Part shown: piece by piece, positions 46,801-60,601 of the stretch
Layout: the number at the start of each line of letters is the position of its first letter
Numbering within the stretch: the first letter of the stretch is position 1
Notes under the pieces: generated by a model
Told to the model about the DNA's origin: nothing
The model's database searches: none
What the model saw: only the letters and a program-made list of their open reading frames with translations
Translations under genes and position numbers: made by a program
Assembly: GCA_946122785.1 (NCBI GenBank)
Contig: CAMGYJ010000011.1
Span: 56,222,449-56,286,448, forward strand
Length of the DNA: 64,000 nt
Direction: 5' to 3'
From: Linum tenue
Lineage: Eukaryota > Streptophyta > Magnoliopsida > Malpighiales > Linaceae

Positions 46801-47478
46801 GGATTTAGGATCCAGACTAATGTGATTTAACATTCTTGGAGGGGAGATGAGGAGGTTGAGTTGAGCGACTGTATTGATTTTAAGGGGCGTTATTCGTTTG
46901 GCACATTCAGGCTTAAGACTGGCTAACTACATGGCCATGAGTAGCTGAGTCTAGAGTCCTGATTGACATGTTGGTCTTTTTTGAGGATCTGTAACTTGGC
47001 TTCATTTGTTGGGATTCCCACTTGGCTTCTACTTTGGTTTCAACTTGAATCAATGATGATCTTTGTTTTCTCAAAATCATGCTCTGCTAATTAGTAGCTA
47101 ATTCAAGTTTCAATGCCTGCTCAAAGCACTCTTAATGGATTGGATTCGATTTGTCTGAATCGTTACCCATTCAGAAAACAGAAACAGAACAGTGGCTTCA
47201 CCACTGGACCAATAAATGAACATACCTCGTATTGTCGTACATTCTAATGGTAATAGCAGCAACAATTGGAACCTCGAAGAATTAAATCATCATCTCACTA
47301 AGCAAATGAGAAACGGGGCAAACTGAATTAGCTTAAAAGTAACAATGATCCAGCAGCAACCAAATCAACCTAACAAGATACAGAAGTCTGACATTTTCCA
47401 TGACTAACTCTCTAAACATCAGAAGACAATCTCAGGTGTGTTAGCAAGCAGGAAACCTGCTGCTTCTACAGAAGTTCT
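46801..47478. other. Convergent intergenic region, KCS and H2A.Z
   Basis: 3' UTRs of the plus-strand KCS gene and the minus-strand H2A.Z gene meet here. No other feature. Confidence 0.6.
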
Positions 47479-49559
47479 CTATTCTTTGGACGATTTGTTG
47501 ATGAGGGACTTGTGGATGTGAGGAATGACTCCACCGCCAGCAATGGTGCCCTTGATTAGGGTATCGAGCTCTTCATCACCACGGATTGCTAGCTGCAAGT
47601 GCCTTGGAGTTATACGTTTCACCTTCAGATCTTTGCTTGCGTTCCCAGCCAATTCCAGTACTTCTGCAGTCAGATACTCGAGAATAGCAGCGGAATAGAC
47701 AGCAGCTGTAGCTCCAACCCTCCCGTGAGCTGTTGTCCTTAGTTTCAGGAGGCGATGGATGCGACCCACTGGAAACTGCAAGTTATCCAACAAGGCAAAA
47801 TTGAGAACCATTGAAGCCCAATTTCTCACATTTCAATCAATTAAGGCAAGTAATAGACACAGGACACATAACAGACAAAAAAACTATCCTGAAAAACATG
47901 CAGTGGCAAGTGAACAATGAGGGCGCTATAAAACGAAATGAGTCGCAAAGCCTACGATTTAACAGAACAAGCACCGGAAAACTGCCTCGGGTTACTTTAA
48001 GAAATTCGACCTAAATAGACTCACACAACACGGCTAGTTCACACTTTCTCAGTGTTCCCCCGCGTATGGCATTCGCATATCAAGGTCATTCGGGGAAAAA
48101 GTCGATTCAAAATCTCAAGGATATAAGCAACACCTACAGTAAGTTGAAAGAATCCAATCACTTAAAAGAACACCCAACTGCCACATTGTAGAAAAAAAAT
48201 CATCATACTTTAAACAAAAATTGCAACTGTGCACGCAGTAGTAGTTTACATTCCACATACTCAACAAATGAACAAAGCCGCTAGAAGGAGATTTTAACCG
48301 ACTCTGCAGCTTGGGAAATTCTGTACATCAAACTAACATGCTAACCTACTATGTTTCCTGATCATATGGGAAAGGAAATGATAAAGAGTAATAAGCACAG
48401 CATTATTCAAACTCGAAAAGTTCTCCTAGCAATACAGACTCATTCTATCAAAATATCAATGTTTCTGCTTATGACAGCCCCATGAAATGGTGAGCAGTTA
48501 TAACAGTGATCGAGTTGCGTTGTTTTCAGCTAATTTTAGAAGGCTGATGACCTCATTGTCTAGGCTTGCCAGATATATGAGGCCATAATAGTTCATTAGA
48601 CTAAATTAACTGGTCTGGAAAAATCATTCAGGGCAACTTGGGATGTGAAATTCTAAGAGGCCACATTACTCGATCTGCAAACTTCGTATCATCATATTGG
48701 CTACGAGAACCCTTCACTAACCTATCAAGCATCTACAGCGAACACCGAACCAAATGAGTTTGGTCACAGCATCAGCACTTGGAACCAATTCTTCTCTAAA
48801 CTAAGGCAGCCTAGTTAACAAATGAATCAAACTCCGCTGGACCGGGAAAACCGGAAAAGGTTTTTGAGAACTTGTGCAACTATCACCAGAAGCACCAAAT
48901 GGCAACCAAAAGCCGTCAAGAGATCACATAAGCTGTTACCATTCCAGCCAATCCTAGGTACAGCAACCAAGAACTACCAATTTTGGGTCAACCACCCACA
49001 GCAAACCGCAACATCATACAGGGGCAAGACAGTATGATGGACTGGAAAACTCTACATGAATCAAGGGCGCGGCATATCTATCTATCCTCAAGGAACTTGG
49101 AATGATTCGAACAACAGAAAAGACGTCTCATTTACCGCACTTGACTCAAGCTTTTTACATCAAAAGATAAGCAAACGAACTAAGAAACTCTCTGCTATTT
49201 GACTTCGAATTAAAGCAAGATTCCATCACATCCTCCTGCCGTAAACAGCACCCAAGATACGAAAGAAAATGTACCCAGAACCAAAGACAAGTAAACGAAG
49301 TGAGCGGCCAAAAAAAGGCAGCTGAAACCAAACCCAGATGAACGAAATCTCAGAGAGCGAGATACAGGGGGAAAAAAGAAGCGAACAAACAGAGTGGGAG
49401 CAAGATCTAGAAGAGAAGAGGATGGGGGGAAACCTGGAGACCAGCACGAGAAGAGCGAGAGGTGGGTTTCTTCTTCTCTTTGTCCTTGTCCTTATTAGCT
49501 GCCGCCGCTGCAGCAGCTCCCTTCCCCATAATCAAACCCTTTGCTCCTTTCCCCGACAT
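47479..49559 (-). CDS. H2A.Z: Histone H2A variant H2A.Z
   Basis: 140 residues in two coding exons: 49434-49559 (42 codons) and 47479-47775 (98 codons plus stop), split by a 1.66-kb intron in phase 0 between GLQ and FPVGR. H2A.Z replaces H2A in nucleosomes near promoters, loaded by SWR1, and tunes responsiveness of genes. N-tail [18 protein letters not shown] with Lys-rich stretch; histone fold; docking region with the diagnostic [20 protein letters not shown] and [11 protein letters not shown]. Small differences from the usual plant sequence: [11 protein letters not shown] and [10 protein letters not shown]. The SQEF motif of H2A.X is absent. The long intron contains no other gene that I can see. 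Directly followed upstream by the STRAP gene on the same strand. Confidence 0.95.
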
Positions 49560-50549
49560 CTTCGTTTCCCGCCAAGAAAAGCTTTCTTCTTCGGATTAAG
49601 ACAGAAGAGAATATAGGAAGGAAGAATTAAATAGACAAGAGCCCAGATGCAAGGAAGGACCGGAGCTTGGTGTCAGGGAGAGTCGGTTTATTCAGTACAG
49701 CACGAACTCTCTCAAAGTCTCAATCTTTCCCTCACTCTCTCTCGAGATGGATTGAGGATTCACGATGGCCAAAGGAATCGGGGAAGACGGAAGGAGGAAG
49801 AAAGATATAAAGAGAAAACGACTCAGAAGTTGAGAATGACTCAATTAGCCCTGTTTCTTCTTCATATTTATCTACCCTGCCCTTCTGTCGCTCCTGTGGG
49901 ATGTGGCTGTGTCCTGTCTTCTTCGATCTTTCGTTTCCTTGCCAGAATACTACTTTTTCACTCCAAAACTGATTGATTGAGGTACAAGCATGAATCCAAT
50001 CTTGTAAGCAAATCCGAAATAAGATTAACAATGGCGATCCGATCATGGGGTAAAGAAAATTGTTCTTGAAAATGATCAACTCACTCAGTTGCCATCGATG
50101 GAATTAGACTATCGAAACAAAGACAAAAAACAGGCAGAGAGAGCTTTCACAAGCACCTTGCTATTCGAACGTACCACATATGTAGACAAAAACTAACATG
50201 TCTCGCGACGGTTTAAGGAGGTCACATAATCTGGAACGTCAAGGTGAATCCTCGTCAATCGTCATAGAAGCTCATAGCAGTTTACATATACCAAGGCGAT
50301 TGTGTTGGAAGAAGCTTGTACAAAAATTTCAGTGTCTTCTTTCAAGTTGTAATCCCTCCCAAATATCATGATGACTGACCAAAGCCAGAGACACCAACCT
50401 TCTCAGTCCAGCACCATTTCCATAAGGCAGAGATGAAAACGAACGACACAAATTGAGAGATCAAGAAAAGAAGAAGGCGCGAAAAGGAAAAGATAACAAC
50501 AACAAAAAAAAAAGTGGGTTTGGTCTAACTCGGGCAAAAAGGAGTTACA
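49560..50549. other. H2A.Z promoter and STRAP 3' region
   Basis: Upstream region of H2A.Z (to about 50000) and the 3' UTR of STRAP. CT-rich leader-like sequence at 49700-49745. No further gene recognised. Confidence 0.55.
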
Positions 50550-52890
50550 TCACTCTTTCCCTGCTGCCTCATCCTTCTCTTTAGCCTTCCCCTCATCACC
50601 ACTAATGTGAAACCCCTCAATCTTCTTAGAAACTTCTTCTGCAGCACTCACCTTCACCTTCCCTGCCACCGTTCCATTGGCTGCCGCCGCCGTCGCCCCA
50701 CCATCGCTCTCGTCGTTTGTTAGTGGGCCCGTCTGCCATATTCTGATGGTCCCGTCTTCTGACCCGGACGCGTATGATTCTCCACCCGGTGAAAACCGCA
50801 CGCAGTGGACTGGACCATGGTGGCCCTTGTTACAAGCTACACATCAACGTTTCAGAAAATGCAGCATCAGAATGCTTTGGTTATCAAAGATCCAACACAT
50901 TCTATTACTAGTAGATCCGAGAGAAATGGAGAATGTACCTATCTCCTCCCCTGTGTGGAAGTCATATACGTGAACCCACATGTCTTCTCCCCCAGCAATG
51001 AACTTATTCCCGTACTTGGGTTCCAAGGAAGCTGACTCCACAGTGCAGGACATGTTGTAGCTCTTCACAAGCCCAAAACTGTAATAAAGTAGACAAATGA
51101 AAGAAACCGTGAGCAATCGGGAAGGTGTTGGCTTAGGATAAATGATTGCTGGAGAGAGCTTACTGATTTGCATCCCAGAACTTGACGGTTGAACCATCAG
51201 CAGTTGTGATATAGCGACCGTCCTGACTGACTTCGGCACTTGTCACTGATGACTTGGTCTCAAGGGTTTGCACTATCTTACCACTTCTTACGTCCCACAA
51301 TCTGTCAGATGCAAGGTAGATAATAGTCACAATAGACGAACAAAGATACGTCTTGTTGAAGAAGATATTAGTTGATGCAGAGTTCTTGGTAAACTTAGAA
51401 GAATAAGCAGCACACCTTACACCACCCATATCAGTGCATGAACCCAGAATGGTCTGATCACTATGCAGCCAAGCAAGAGTTCTAACTGAACCAGGGGATT
51501 TATCAACTTCTCTTGGAGGTGCATCTGGGCGATTCAGATCATAAATGCGCAAAATTTTCTCTAGTCCACCAGTAAGTAGAAGATGAGTGTCCTGAAGGAG
51601 AAATTGGAGGCTCAAGATGAGATGTAACCAGAAATAGAATGCAGATATCCTGAAAGCATAATAATGGCTGCTATTTCCGCATCTGTATAGTTAAGCTAAT
51701 CTTATGTGCCCAAAGTCATCAAACATACATTGTAAAGAAGATTTTTCATTAAAAAGAATATGGAGAAAGACTGAAGTGCATATGTACCTCTGAAAACGCA
51801 CAAGCTCTAACTATGTGCTTGTGTTCAAAGGAATGCAGTTCATCCCCCGATAATGCATCCCATACTTTCCTGCATATTGAACAGGAGTCTAAAACTAGTT
51901 AGTCTCCACTCCATCCAATCCAAAAGCCAGATTTGCCAATTAACACCACACATAGAAGCAAGGTTGATCATAATAAATAAGGTAAGTTATGGTGAAGAAA
52001 AATGAAGAAAACTACCTAAAGGCATCAAAACCCATACCCCAGTTCATAATAAGCCACAAAGGAAATCACATTCTTATACAACTCATGACAAAATGTTAAG
52101 AAGGGGGCTAACTGTATTGTGTTGCAATGTAAACAAGCCAATGCAGGAAGATCAAAAGTTGAAAGCAGAAGAAGAAAGGGCGAAGAAACCAGGCACATAA
52201 TTACATCAACAAACAATATGGTACTTACGCAGTAAAATCAGCAGAAGCAGAAGCAGCACGTAATGCATTAGTATCCAAGCAGGAGCTCCACACTGCACCC
52301 TTATGCCCTTCGAAGGTTCCAATCCAATCTCCAGTTTCTCCATTTCTAAGCATGGGACTAGAATCTGAACAGACACAGGTTAAGATCCTTACGATTAGAA
52401 AATGCACACCAATTAATCCCATTACCAGCAGCACAACGATTTGTGCAATCAACTTGAATCCATAAGCTCATACTTCTGCTCCTTAAACCAAATAGTTGCT
52501 GCAACCCTTCATTGATTCAACTTAACTACAATCATATATACTAGCTAAAGCTTCCATATGCAAATGTTTGCCGCAACCATTCATTGACTCAACTTAAATG
52601 CAATCATCTAAACTAGCTAAGCACTTCCATAAATATTAACACACAGCCTCCATAATAGCAAGAGATTAGGCCCAAATTCTTGCAATAACACTCTTGCCGG
52701 CACAATTCATCTCCAGGAAAACAAACCCAAATTCGGAATTAAACCCAGAGTTTAAGGAAAGATGATCATTACCCTTGCTGGCACTGATCAGGAAGAAACC
52801 ATCGGGAGTAGTAGGACTGTAGAACAGATCCACCACCGGCCGGGAATGGCCATGGCAGACCAAAGGAACGGCAACCTTCTTCTTATCCAT
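50550..52890 (-). CDS. STRAP-like WD40-repeat protein (SMN-complex/UNRIP homologue)
   Basis: 358 residues in seven exons: 52773-52890, 52229-52364, 51788-51869, 51416-51591, 51164-51301, 50939-51078, 50550-50836; all junctions are GT-AG (or AG-type acceptors) and keep frame. A seven-bladed WD40 propeller scaffold. Animal STRAP/UNRIP joins the SMN complex and TGF-beta signalling; plant copies are little studied and probably act in RNA-protein assembly. Visible blades: [47 protein letters not shown] with [40 protein letters not shown] with IRIWQ. The C-terminal tail (from about residue 300) is Ala/Lys/Glu-rich and variable. The start Met is the first in frame; the gene diverges from RPT6. Confidence 0.93.
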
Positions 52891-53731
52891 AACAAAAGAA
52901 CTACCAAATGCCTAGAATAAAAATCCCTCCTTTTTATCCCTAAACGGATCCCTTACCGGCAAATTCTTCAACCCTAACAAATATCCACAAATTTATCCAA
53001 ATCCCAACAAAATTGGGGCGAAACTGTACCGATCGGCCGAGCAACGAAGATTAGACAAAGGACGAAAGGAAACCAAGAAATCGTCTTTCTGTTTGTACAG
53101 CGATTAGATTTAGAAAGGAAAAAAAAGGGTAGTAGTAGAAGAAGAAGAAGTAGAATTTGGCACAGGTGGGAAATACGCCCCCGATGATCTAATTTGAATC
53201 CGCACCTCCTAACCCTAGCTATGCTCTAAGGAAATGAATCTATCGGAGATCTCTGCTGTAAAATATATTTTTTTTTTTGAATTTTCTTTTTGTTGCGGGG
53301 GAGAAGAAAATTGGTACTTCGGCCAGAGAGCAGTGACTCCTCCAGGGGCTAGGCGCAGAGTTCCAATGGCGACGGATCTGGTCATTTATAGCCTCTGCCT
53401 CCCATCAGCTCCGGCTGACTTTCCGGCTGCCATCTTTTCTGGGCCGCCCGGGTTTTAGCAGCCACAACCCATTGGGCTTCCAGTTTGCTGGGCCGGAGAC
53501 GGGCCGCCACTCTAAATCGGACCGTCCAAATGTCATCACTTTTTCCGACGAGGAAAAAGATTACCCCGTATAGAAATGTGTATATATATATAGGCGGTAT
53601 CGGTAGCCAGTTTCTCCGTCCGTTCCTTCCGCCTGACTTGATTACGAAGAAATCTCCGCTCTTCCCCCAGAACCGTCACCGGCGGCGATCGTGAAAAGTG
53701 AAAACAGTTTCTCAAAGCTCTGTCTTCAACA
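52891..53731. promoter_or_regulatory. Divergent promoter region, STRAP / RPT6
   Basis: 841 bp between two head-to-head start codons. A long TATA stretch (TATATATATATATAG, about 53579-53592) faces RPT6, ~140 bp before its ATG. On the STRAP side no TATA was found. A GAAGAAGAAGAAG tract is at 53140-53153. Confidence 0.6.
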
Positions 53732-56077
<2,346 letters not shown>

Positions 56078-56504
56078 TTGATGAAACAAGAGATGGAGAG
56101 CTGCAAAGAACTACTAGGTTATTGATTAGAGTAAACCTAAGAGCTAATTTTTATATGATACATGAGTGTCCTCTTAAGTGGGAAGCATGACTATCTTGGC
56201 AGAATGATACTTATTTTGTTTCGTGGATTCATAGTATTATTTACTAATTTCATGTTCTTGATTTATACAAAAACATATCACTACATCTAACATAACAACT
56301 ATCAATACATAGGAGGAAAATTGGCCTTTAGGTTTGTACATAAATATATAATGTACATATAGTCAATGAGACTGATCATATAACCACTAACCAAATGTAT
56401 TGAATTTTGAGAGAGGTATAAAGTATTCCGTTCATACTTTGAAAGTCTACCAACTCCTTATGTCAACTTATTATTGTAATAAACTATTTGGTTGGAGTGT
56501 TTCT
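56078..56504. other. RPT6 3' flank
   Basis: 3' UTR of RPT6 and AT-rich spacer; no gene. Confidence 0.6.
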
Positions 56505-56885
56505 TATAGAATATTTTGTCCCAATAACTTAGATTTTTGTGAGAGGTTCAATTACAGATCTCATGCTATTTGTTCACACACCCTTCAAATGAAAGGCAAC
56601 TCATACGGACTTGAAGTTTGTATAGGTCTGGATACCATATGCTTAATAATATTAAGGGTCGTGTAAATTCAAACACAAGGTCTCTCAATCATAAAGTTAC
56701 TCTGATATAATCTCATAAACCATTTGGTCTCAATAACTCGAGTTGTTGGGAGAGGTTCAATTATGAATCTCATACCCATTTACTAACACACCCCTCTCAA
56801 ACGAAAGCCAACTCGTATGAGGCTTGAAAGTTGCACAAATCTGAATATCATGTGCTTAGGGCTTCAAGATTGCGAATTGAAAACA
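56505..56885 (-). mobile_element. TRIM-like element, LTR-internal-LTR-internal array
   Basis: LTR-like segments about 56505-56580 and 56710-56790 (209 bp apart; CCAATAACTT and TCAATAACTC), each followed by an internal segment with AAACGAAAGCCAACTCGT-like words (56581-56700 and 56791-56885). The primer-site complement before the second LTR is degenerate (ACTCTGATATAA). An extra internal half suggests a tandem copy formed by recombination between LTRs. Confidence 0.7.
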
Positions 56886-57452
56886 AGATCTTCTTGTTCT
56901 TGTAAACAATTTTAGAAAGAAAACAGTATTTTGTGATCTCTATTATTTTCTAGTTAGTATATTCTACATCTGAGTTTAATGTAAAATGTACTTGAAGATG
57001 AATTTAGCGAAACCCGCCCCAAGCCCCGCTCATGACTTTCTCTAGTTGTAGCTAGGGTGGCCTCTTCCCCCTTGAATTCTTGATAAGGAAATTTTGGACC
57101 AATTCATAGCAAGCAACAACAAGACTGCACAAAATCTGGCAAATGGATCGAGGAGAGAAGAAACCCAATGAACCACTTGCTCTGCCTCTCTCTCTCTCTC
57201 TCTCTCTCTCTTTATGCCCTGTTTCCGGCCGTCCAAATTCCGGCAGCGTTCTAATCAATCTTCTTGTTTACCATTTCCAGCCATGCGCCAGTTCGAACCT
57301 TCCCAAATCCCAAAGACCCTTATCTACATAATAATATTCGATCAAATCAATACAGTTGACTTCTTCCCTCTCCCCCCCTGCAAATTAAAACCCTTCCCCT
57401 GCTTTTTCTTCTTCACTATCCTCGCAAAAATTCCTCCGAACCACCATTCCAA
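56886..57452. other. Upstream region of the EG45-like gene
   Basis: CT microsatellite (57187-57212) and CT-rich leader. No TATA box recognised with confidence. Confidence 0.5.
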
Positions 57453-58083
57453 ATGTCAATCCTTCCCCTCTCCTTCTCCTTCTCCTTCTCCCTCTTCCTA
57501 ATACTCTTCCCCTCCGTCTGCCTCGCCGATATCGGCACCGCCGCGTGGTACGCCCCGCCGTATTCCCGTAAGCAACCACTACTGTTTTTACTCATTACCC
57601 ACTTGTCAAAGATTGGTTTTTTCTTTTTTTTTTTAAGCTGCGATTGTCATTTACTCTTGCTGCAGCGACGGCGTGTTCCGGCAGCGACGCGTCGCAGTTC
57701 CCGTCGAGCTCCCTGTTCGCGGCGGCAGGGGAAGGGATATGGGACAATGGGGCGGCCTGCGGGAGGCAGTACAAGCTGCGGTGTCTCAGTGCGGTGGCGG
57801 CCGGATCGTGCAAGCCCGACGAGACGATTGAAGTCAAGATCGTGGATTACGGCCGGAGCTTGGTGTCTCCCCGGTCGGCGGCGGGGACCACCATCGTGCT
57901 GTCGCAGACGGCGTTCGAGGCCGTCGCGAATTGGACCGCTAGCCGGAGTATCAACATTGAGATCCAACAGTAAGCTTAGCAAGAAACCATGCTCTGTTTT
58001 TTGTCTCTTTTCTCAATTTTGATCGAATTCTCTGTTTCTGTTTTAAATCTCTTGGGGTTGGAACTTTCCGTTGCAGGGTCTGA
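57453..58083 (+). CDS. EG45-like / plant natriuretic peptide-like secreted protein
   Basis: 141 residues in three exons: 57453-57567, 57666-57969, 58077-58083. Small apoplastic protein of the expansin-like double-psi barrel family; plant natriuretic peptides in this family affect water and ion balance, others are stress- or pathogen-induced. N-terminal signal peptide (1 to about 25, LPLSFSFSFSLFLILFPSVC), then GTAAWYAPPYSPTACSG, WDNGAACGRQYKLRC and VKIVDYG; conserved cysteines are present; there is no expansin C-terminal domain. The last exon codes only for Val and the stop. If the last intron were kept, the protein would end two codons after Ile-Gln; the spliced ending QQV fits the family better. 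The intron 1 acceptor follows a T-rich tract (57617-57637). Confidence 0.9.
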
Positions 58084-58340
58084 ATTATGAAGAACAGTGA
58101 TGGAGATGGAGTGGGTCTACTGACTTTCCTCGAGGATTCCGAAATCGCGGAAAAGGAAACCATGTCTGTCCTGGATTGTAATGGGCGATAACTATGAGGA
58201 AAGTTTAGACCACAATTGAGAAATCCATTAGCATCAGCTTTCTTGGATATGAAATTCTTTCATTTGGTGTATAGCTAACAATTCCAAATCAATAAGACAA
58301 ATTACTTTTTTGGCATGGAGTAGAATTGCATGTCATGTCA

Positions 58341-58630
58341 TGTCATGAACGAGTTAGTCCCAATAAGTCGAGTTGTTTGGATAAGGTTATGCGGGATCTT
58401 ATATTATATTCTAACATGCCATCTTAAACGAAAGCCAACTCATGGGCTTGAAGTTTGCACAGCCCCACCATACCTTATGTTTTAATCAACTTTTAATATC
58501 GAGGGTCGTGGAGATTTGAACAAACGACCATTTGGTCAAACCAGCTCTGATACCATGTCAAGAACCAGTTGATCGCAATAACTCGAATTATTGAAAGAGG
58601 TTATGTTGTATTTTATATCACACTCTAACG
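58341..58630 (-). mobile_element. TRIM-like element, best copy (type member)
   Basis: 290 bp. Terminal direct repeats 58341-58416 (TGTCATGAAC...CTAACA) and 58556-58630 (TGTCAAGAAC...CTAACG), roughly three-quarters identical. GCTCTGATACCA at 58544-58555 is the exact complement of the tRNA-iMet primer site and abuts the right repeat, as expected for a minus-strand LTR element. The ~140-bp interior codes for nothing. The structure fits a terminal-repeat retrotransposon in miniature. No target duplication is clear, and the left flank carries a TGTCA triplet repeat. Confidence 0.8.
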
Positions 58631-59420
58631 TTCACAACAACAAGTAGAATTTCAGACAACGTAAACGGTAAGAGAACTATTTTTTTTTACAATAACTATA
58701 AGAGAACCAGGCAACTGAATTACGGAGGGGAAATCTAGAATTCTGAGGATTAGGAGACAAAAATAATGATAAATTTTCTATAATGTCGTGAAAAAGAAGG
58801 GTTGATAAATGAATCGTGGAGCTCCTGTTACAAAATTGATATAGTTCAAATTGATTTTTAGTATAATAAAATGGAGATGAACACAACATGGTTATTTAAA
58901 ATGTGATCTTTCTCTAGCACTATTTAAAATAAAACTATCTATTAGCTCCCTAATTTTCATAGTCTCCACGAGATCATTTTCAGTCGTTGTCATAACTAAT
59001 CCATTAAAACTTTTTTGTGTTAATTTTTTTTAAACAAATAGGACTTTCGACTCCCAAACACGACTTTAAAAAATCATTATACGTGTCTCGTATATGTATA
59101 TATGAGAATATTGACCAATAACTCGTACTAATATTAATTAATGTAATTGAAGTCATCATAAAACTCATAATCAATTAATCATATACCAGTACACCATAAA
59201 TACAACCTATAATATACGATCAAATTCACTAATGGACCTACGTGGAGGTCTCCTAACATGTGTATTTTACGTAACATTTGTAAAATGTCAATGAGTGATG
59301 ACATGCACTACCGGTTACGTACCACTATATTATAGGTAATCAACAATCTTAATTGATTTTAGAATAGTTTAACGATATAGATTTATACAAGTTACCTAAT
59401 TTGAAATTATGAGATCACTA
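58631..59420. other. Intergenic, no gene recognised
   Basis: AT-rich; no coding region supported. Confidence 0.55.
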
Positions 59421-59748
59421 TTTTTTTTTTTTTTGACAAAAGGCAACGAAATTCCATTCCTTGTGGCAGAAGCCCAGTGACTACAAGAGTGGAGCAATTA
59501 CATCAAGAACATTCACCCAATCAACAGGCAGAATATTTTTCGCACATGATCGAGCCACCCAATTAGCTTTACAGTTTCTTCTTCTGTTGATGAAGTCGAA
59601 CCTGATGATCGGGTGGTTGATAGAGAAGTTATTGATCCGGTTGATCCAGCCTGCTGCACGCCATGGCCAAACCTCCATTGGGTTTGCAAGTGCTTGGACA
59701 AGGGTTAGGCAGTCAGTCCTGATCAGGCATGGTGCTGCTTTTATTTAT
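59421..59748 (-). mobile_element. 5'-truncated LINE (minus strand)
   Basis: T-run at 59421-59434, then GACAAAAGG: the inverse of a LINE 3' end TTTTGTC(A)n. On the minus strand 59481-59678 reads as the end of an RNase H-like domain (PMEVWPWRAAGWINRINN ... WVNVLDVIAPLL, stop). The closing IAPLL matches the IADLVAPLL end of the LINE at 42629. Its 5' boundary is obscured by a MITE. Confidence 0.85.
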
Positions 59749-60090
59749 GGGTAAATACAATGTATTAGCCACAACTATTATGAAGCGGGGAATTATAGCC
59801 ACAACTATGAAAATTCAAATTATTAGCCATAACTATTGTTCCGAGTCAAGATATGGCTAATTGTCCGTTACTGTTATTGAATTTTTAATGGAGAATGTCA
59901 CGTCATCGACCACAACAGCAGCCACGTCGGACTGCTTTTAATTTATAACTTTAAAACATAAAAGTTTAGCTAGTATTACTAACGAAATTGTTAACAGATA
60001 GTTAACATTTGGCTGATAATTTGAATTTCCATAGTTGTGGCTATAATTCCCTACTTCATAATAATTGTGGCTAATATATTGTATTTACCC
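59749..60090. mobile_element. Mutator-type MITE with 9-bp TSD
   Basis: 342 bp. Ends GGGTAAATACAATGTATTAG ... and its inverse CTAATATATTGTATTTACCC; the inverted arms extend ~80 bp with a second GGGAATTATAGCCACAACTA block. Flanked by a perfect 9-bp duplication TTTATTTAT (59740-59748 and 60091-60099), the length typical of Mutator-like elements. Inserted at the edge of the LINE remnant. Confidence 0.92.
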
Positions 60091-60601
60091 TTTATTTATC
60101 GATATATCGTGATATTTTGGCGTTTTATCGTGCTCCCGAAGTATTCTCTCCCACGGGTAGCCATCATATCCGGCTCGAAGTCCGTCTCCGCAGAAAATTA
60201 TGTAAAAGGAAAACAAATGGACAGATCGAAACGTTTCAGGCTACATTTTACGAGTCCATCGCCTCCCTGCCTGCTTCCCCTTATCCACATATAACGAAAT
60301 CAGAACACTCGATTGATTTCCCGATTCGAAGACCGTCCGTCGTCGTCTCCTCTCGCCGGAGTTCTGAGTTATCCCGGCTCCGCCGTCCGATCAAGCCAAG
60401 AGACTCCGCTTCGTCTCCTGCATAGCCACCTTCCTTCCTGGAATTTCCCCGATTGCGGGATCTCCGTTGGTTGTCGTCTTCTGAAGACCCCGGTCAGGTG
60501 AGATGATTTGGCTTATCATCTCGATTTGCTGTCAGCTAATTGCCCAATTCGAAGTTAGGGTTCCCCAAGACGCCTGACATCTTTGGTTTATTATTACTTA
60601 G
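60091..60601 (+). promoter_or_regulatory. Promoter and leader of the RING-CH gene
   Basis: Pyrimidine-rich leader from about 60320. A leader intron is likely: donor GTGAG at 60498, acceptor TTAG at 60598-60601 just before the ATG. No clear TATA box. Confidence 0.5.

Noticed and set aside
47776..49433. Possible separate gene in the long H2A.Z intron (frames at 47811 and 48822)
   Set aside because: Short frames without recognisable domains; the two H2A.Z exons join in frame across the whole stretch.
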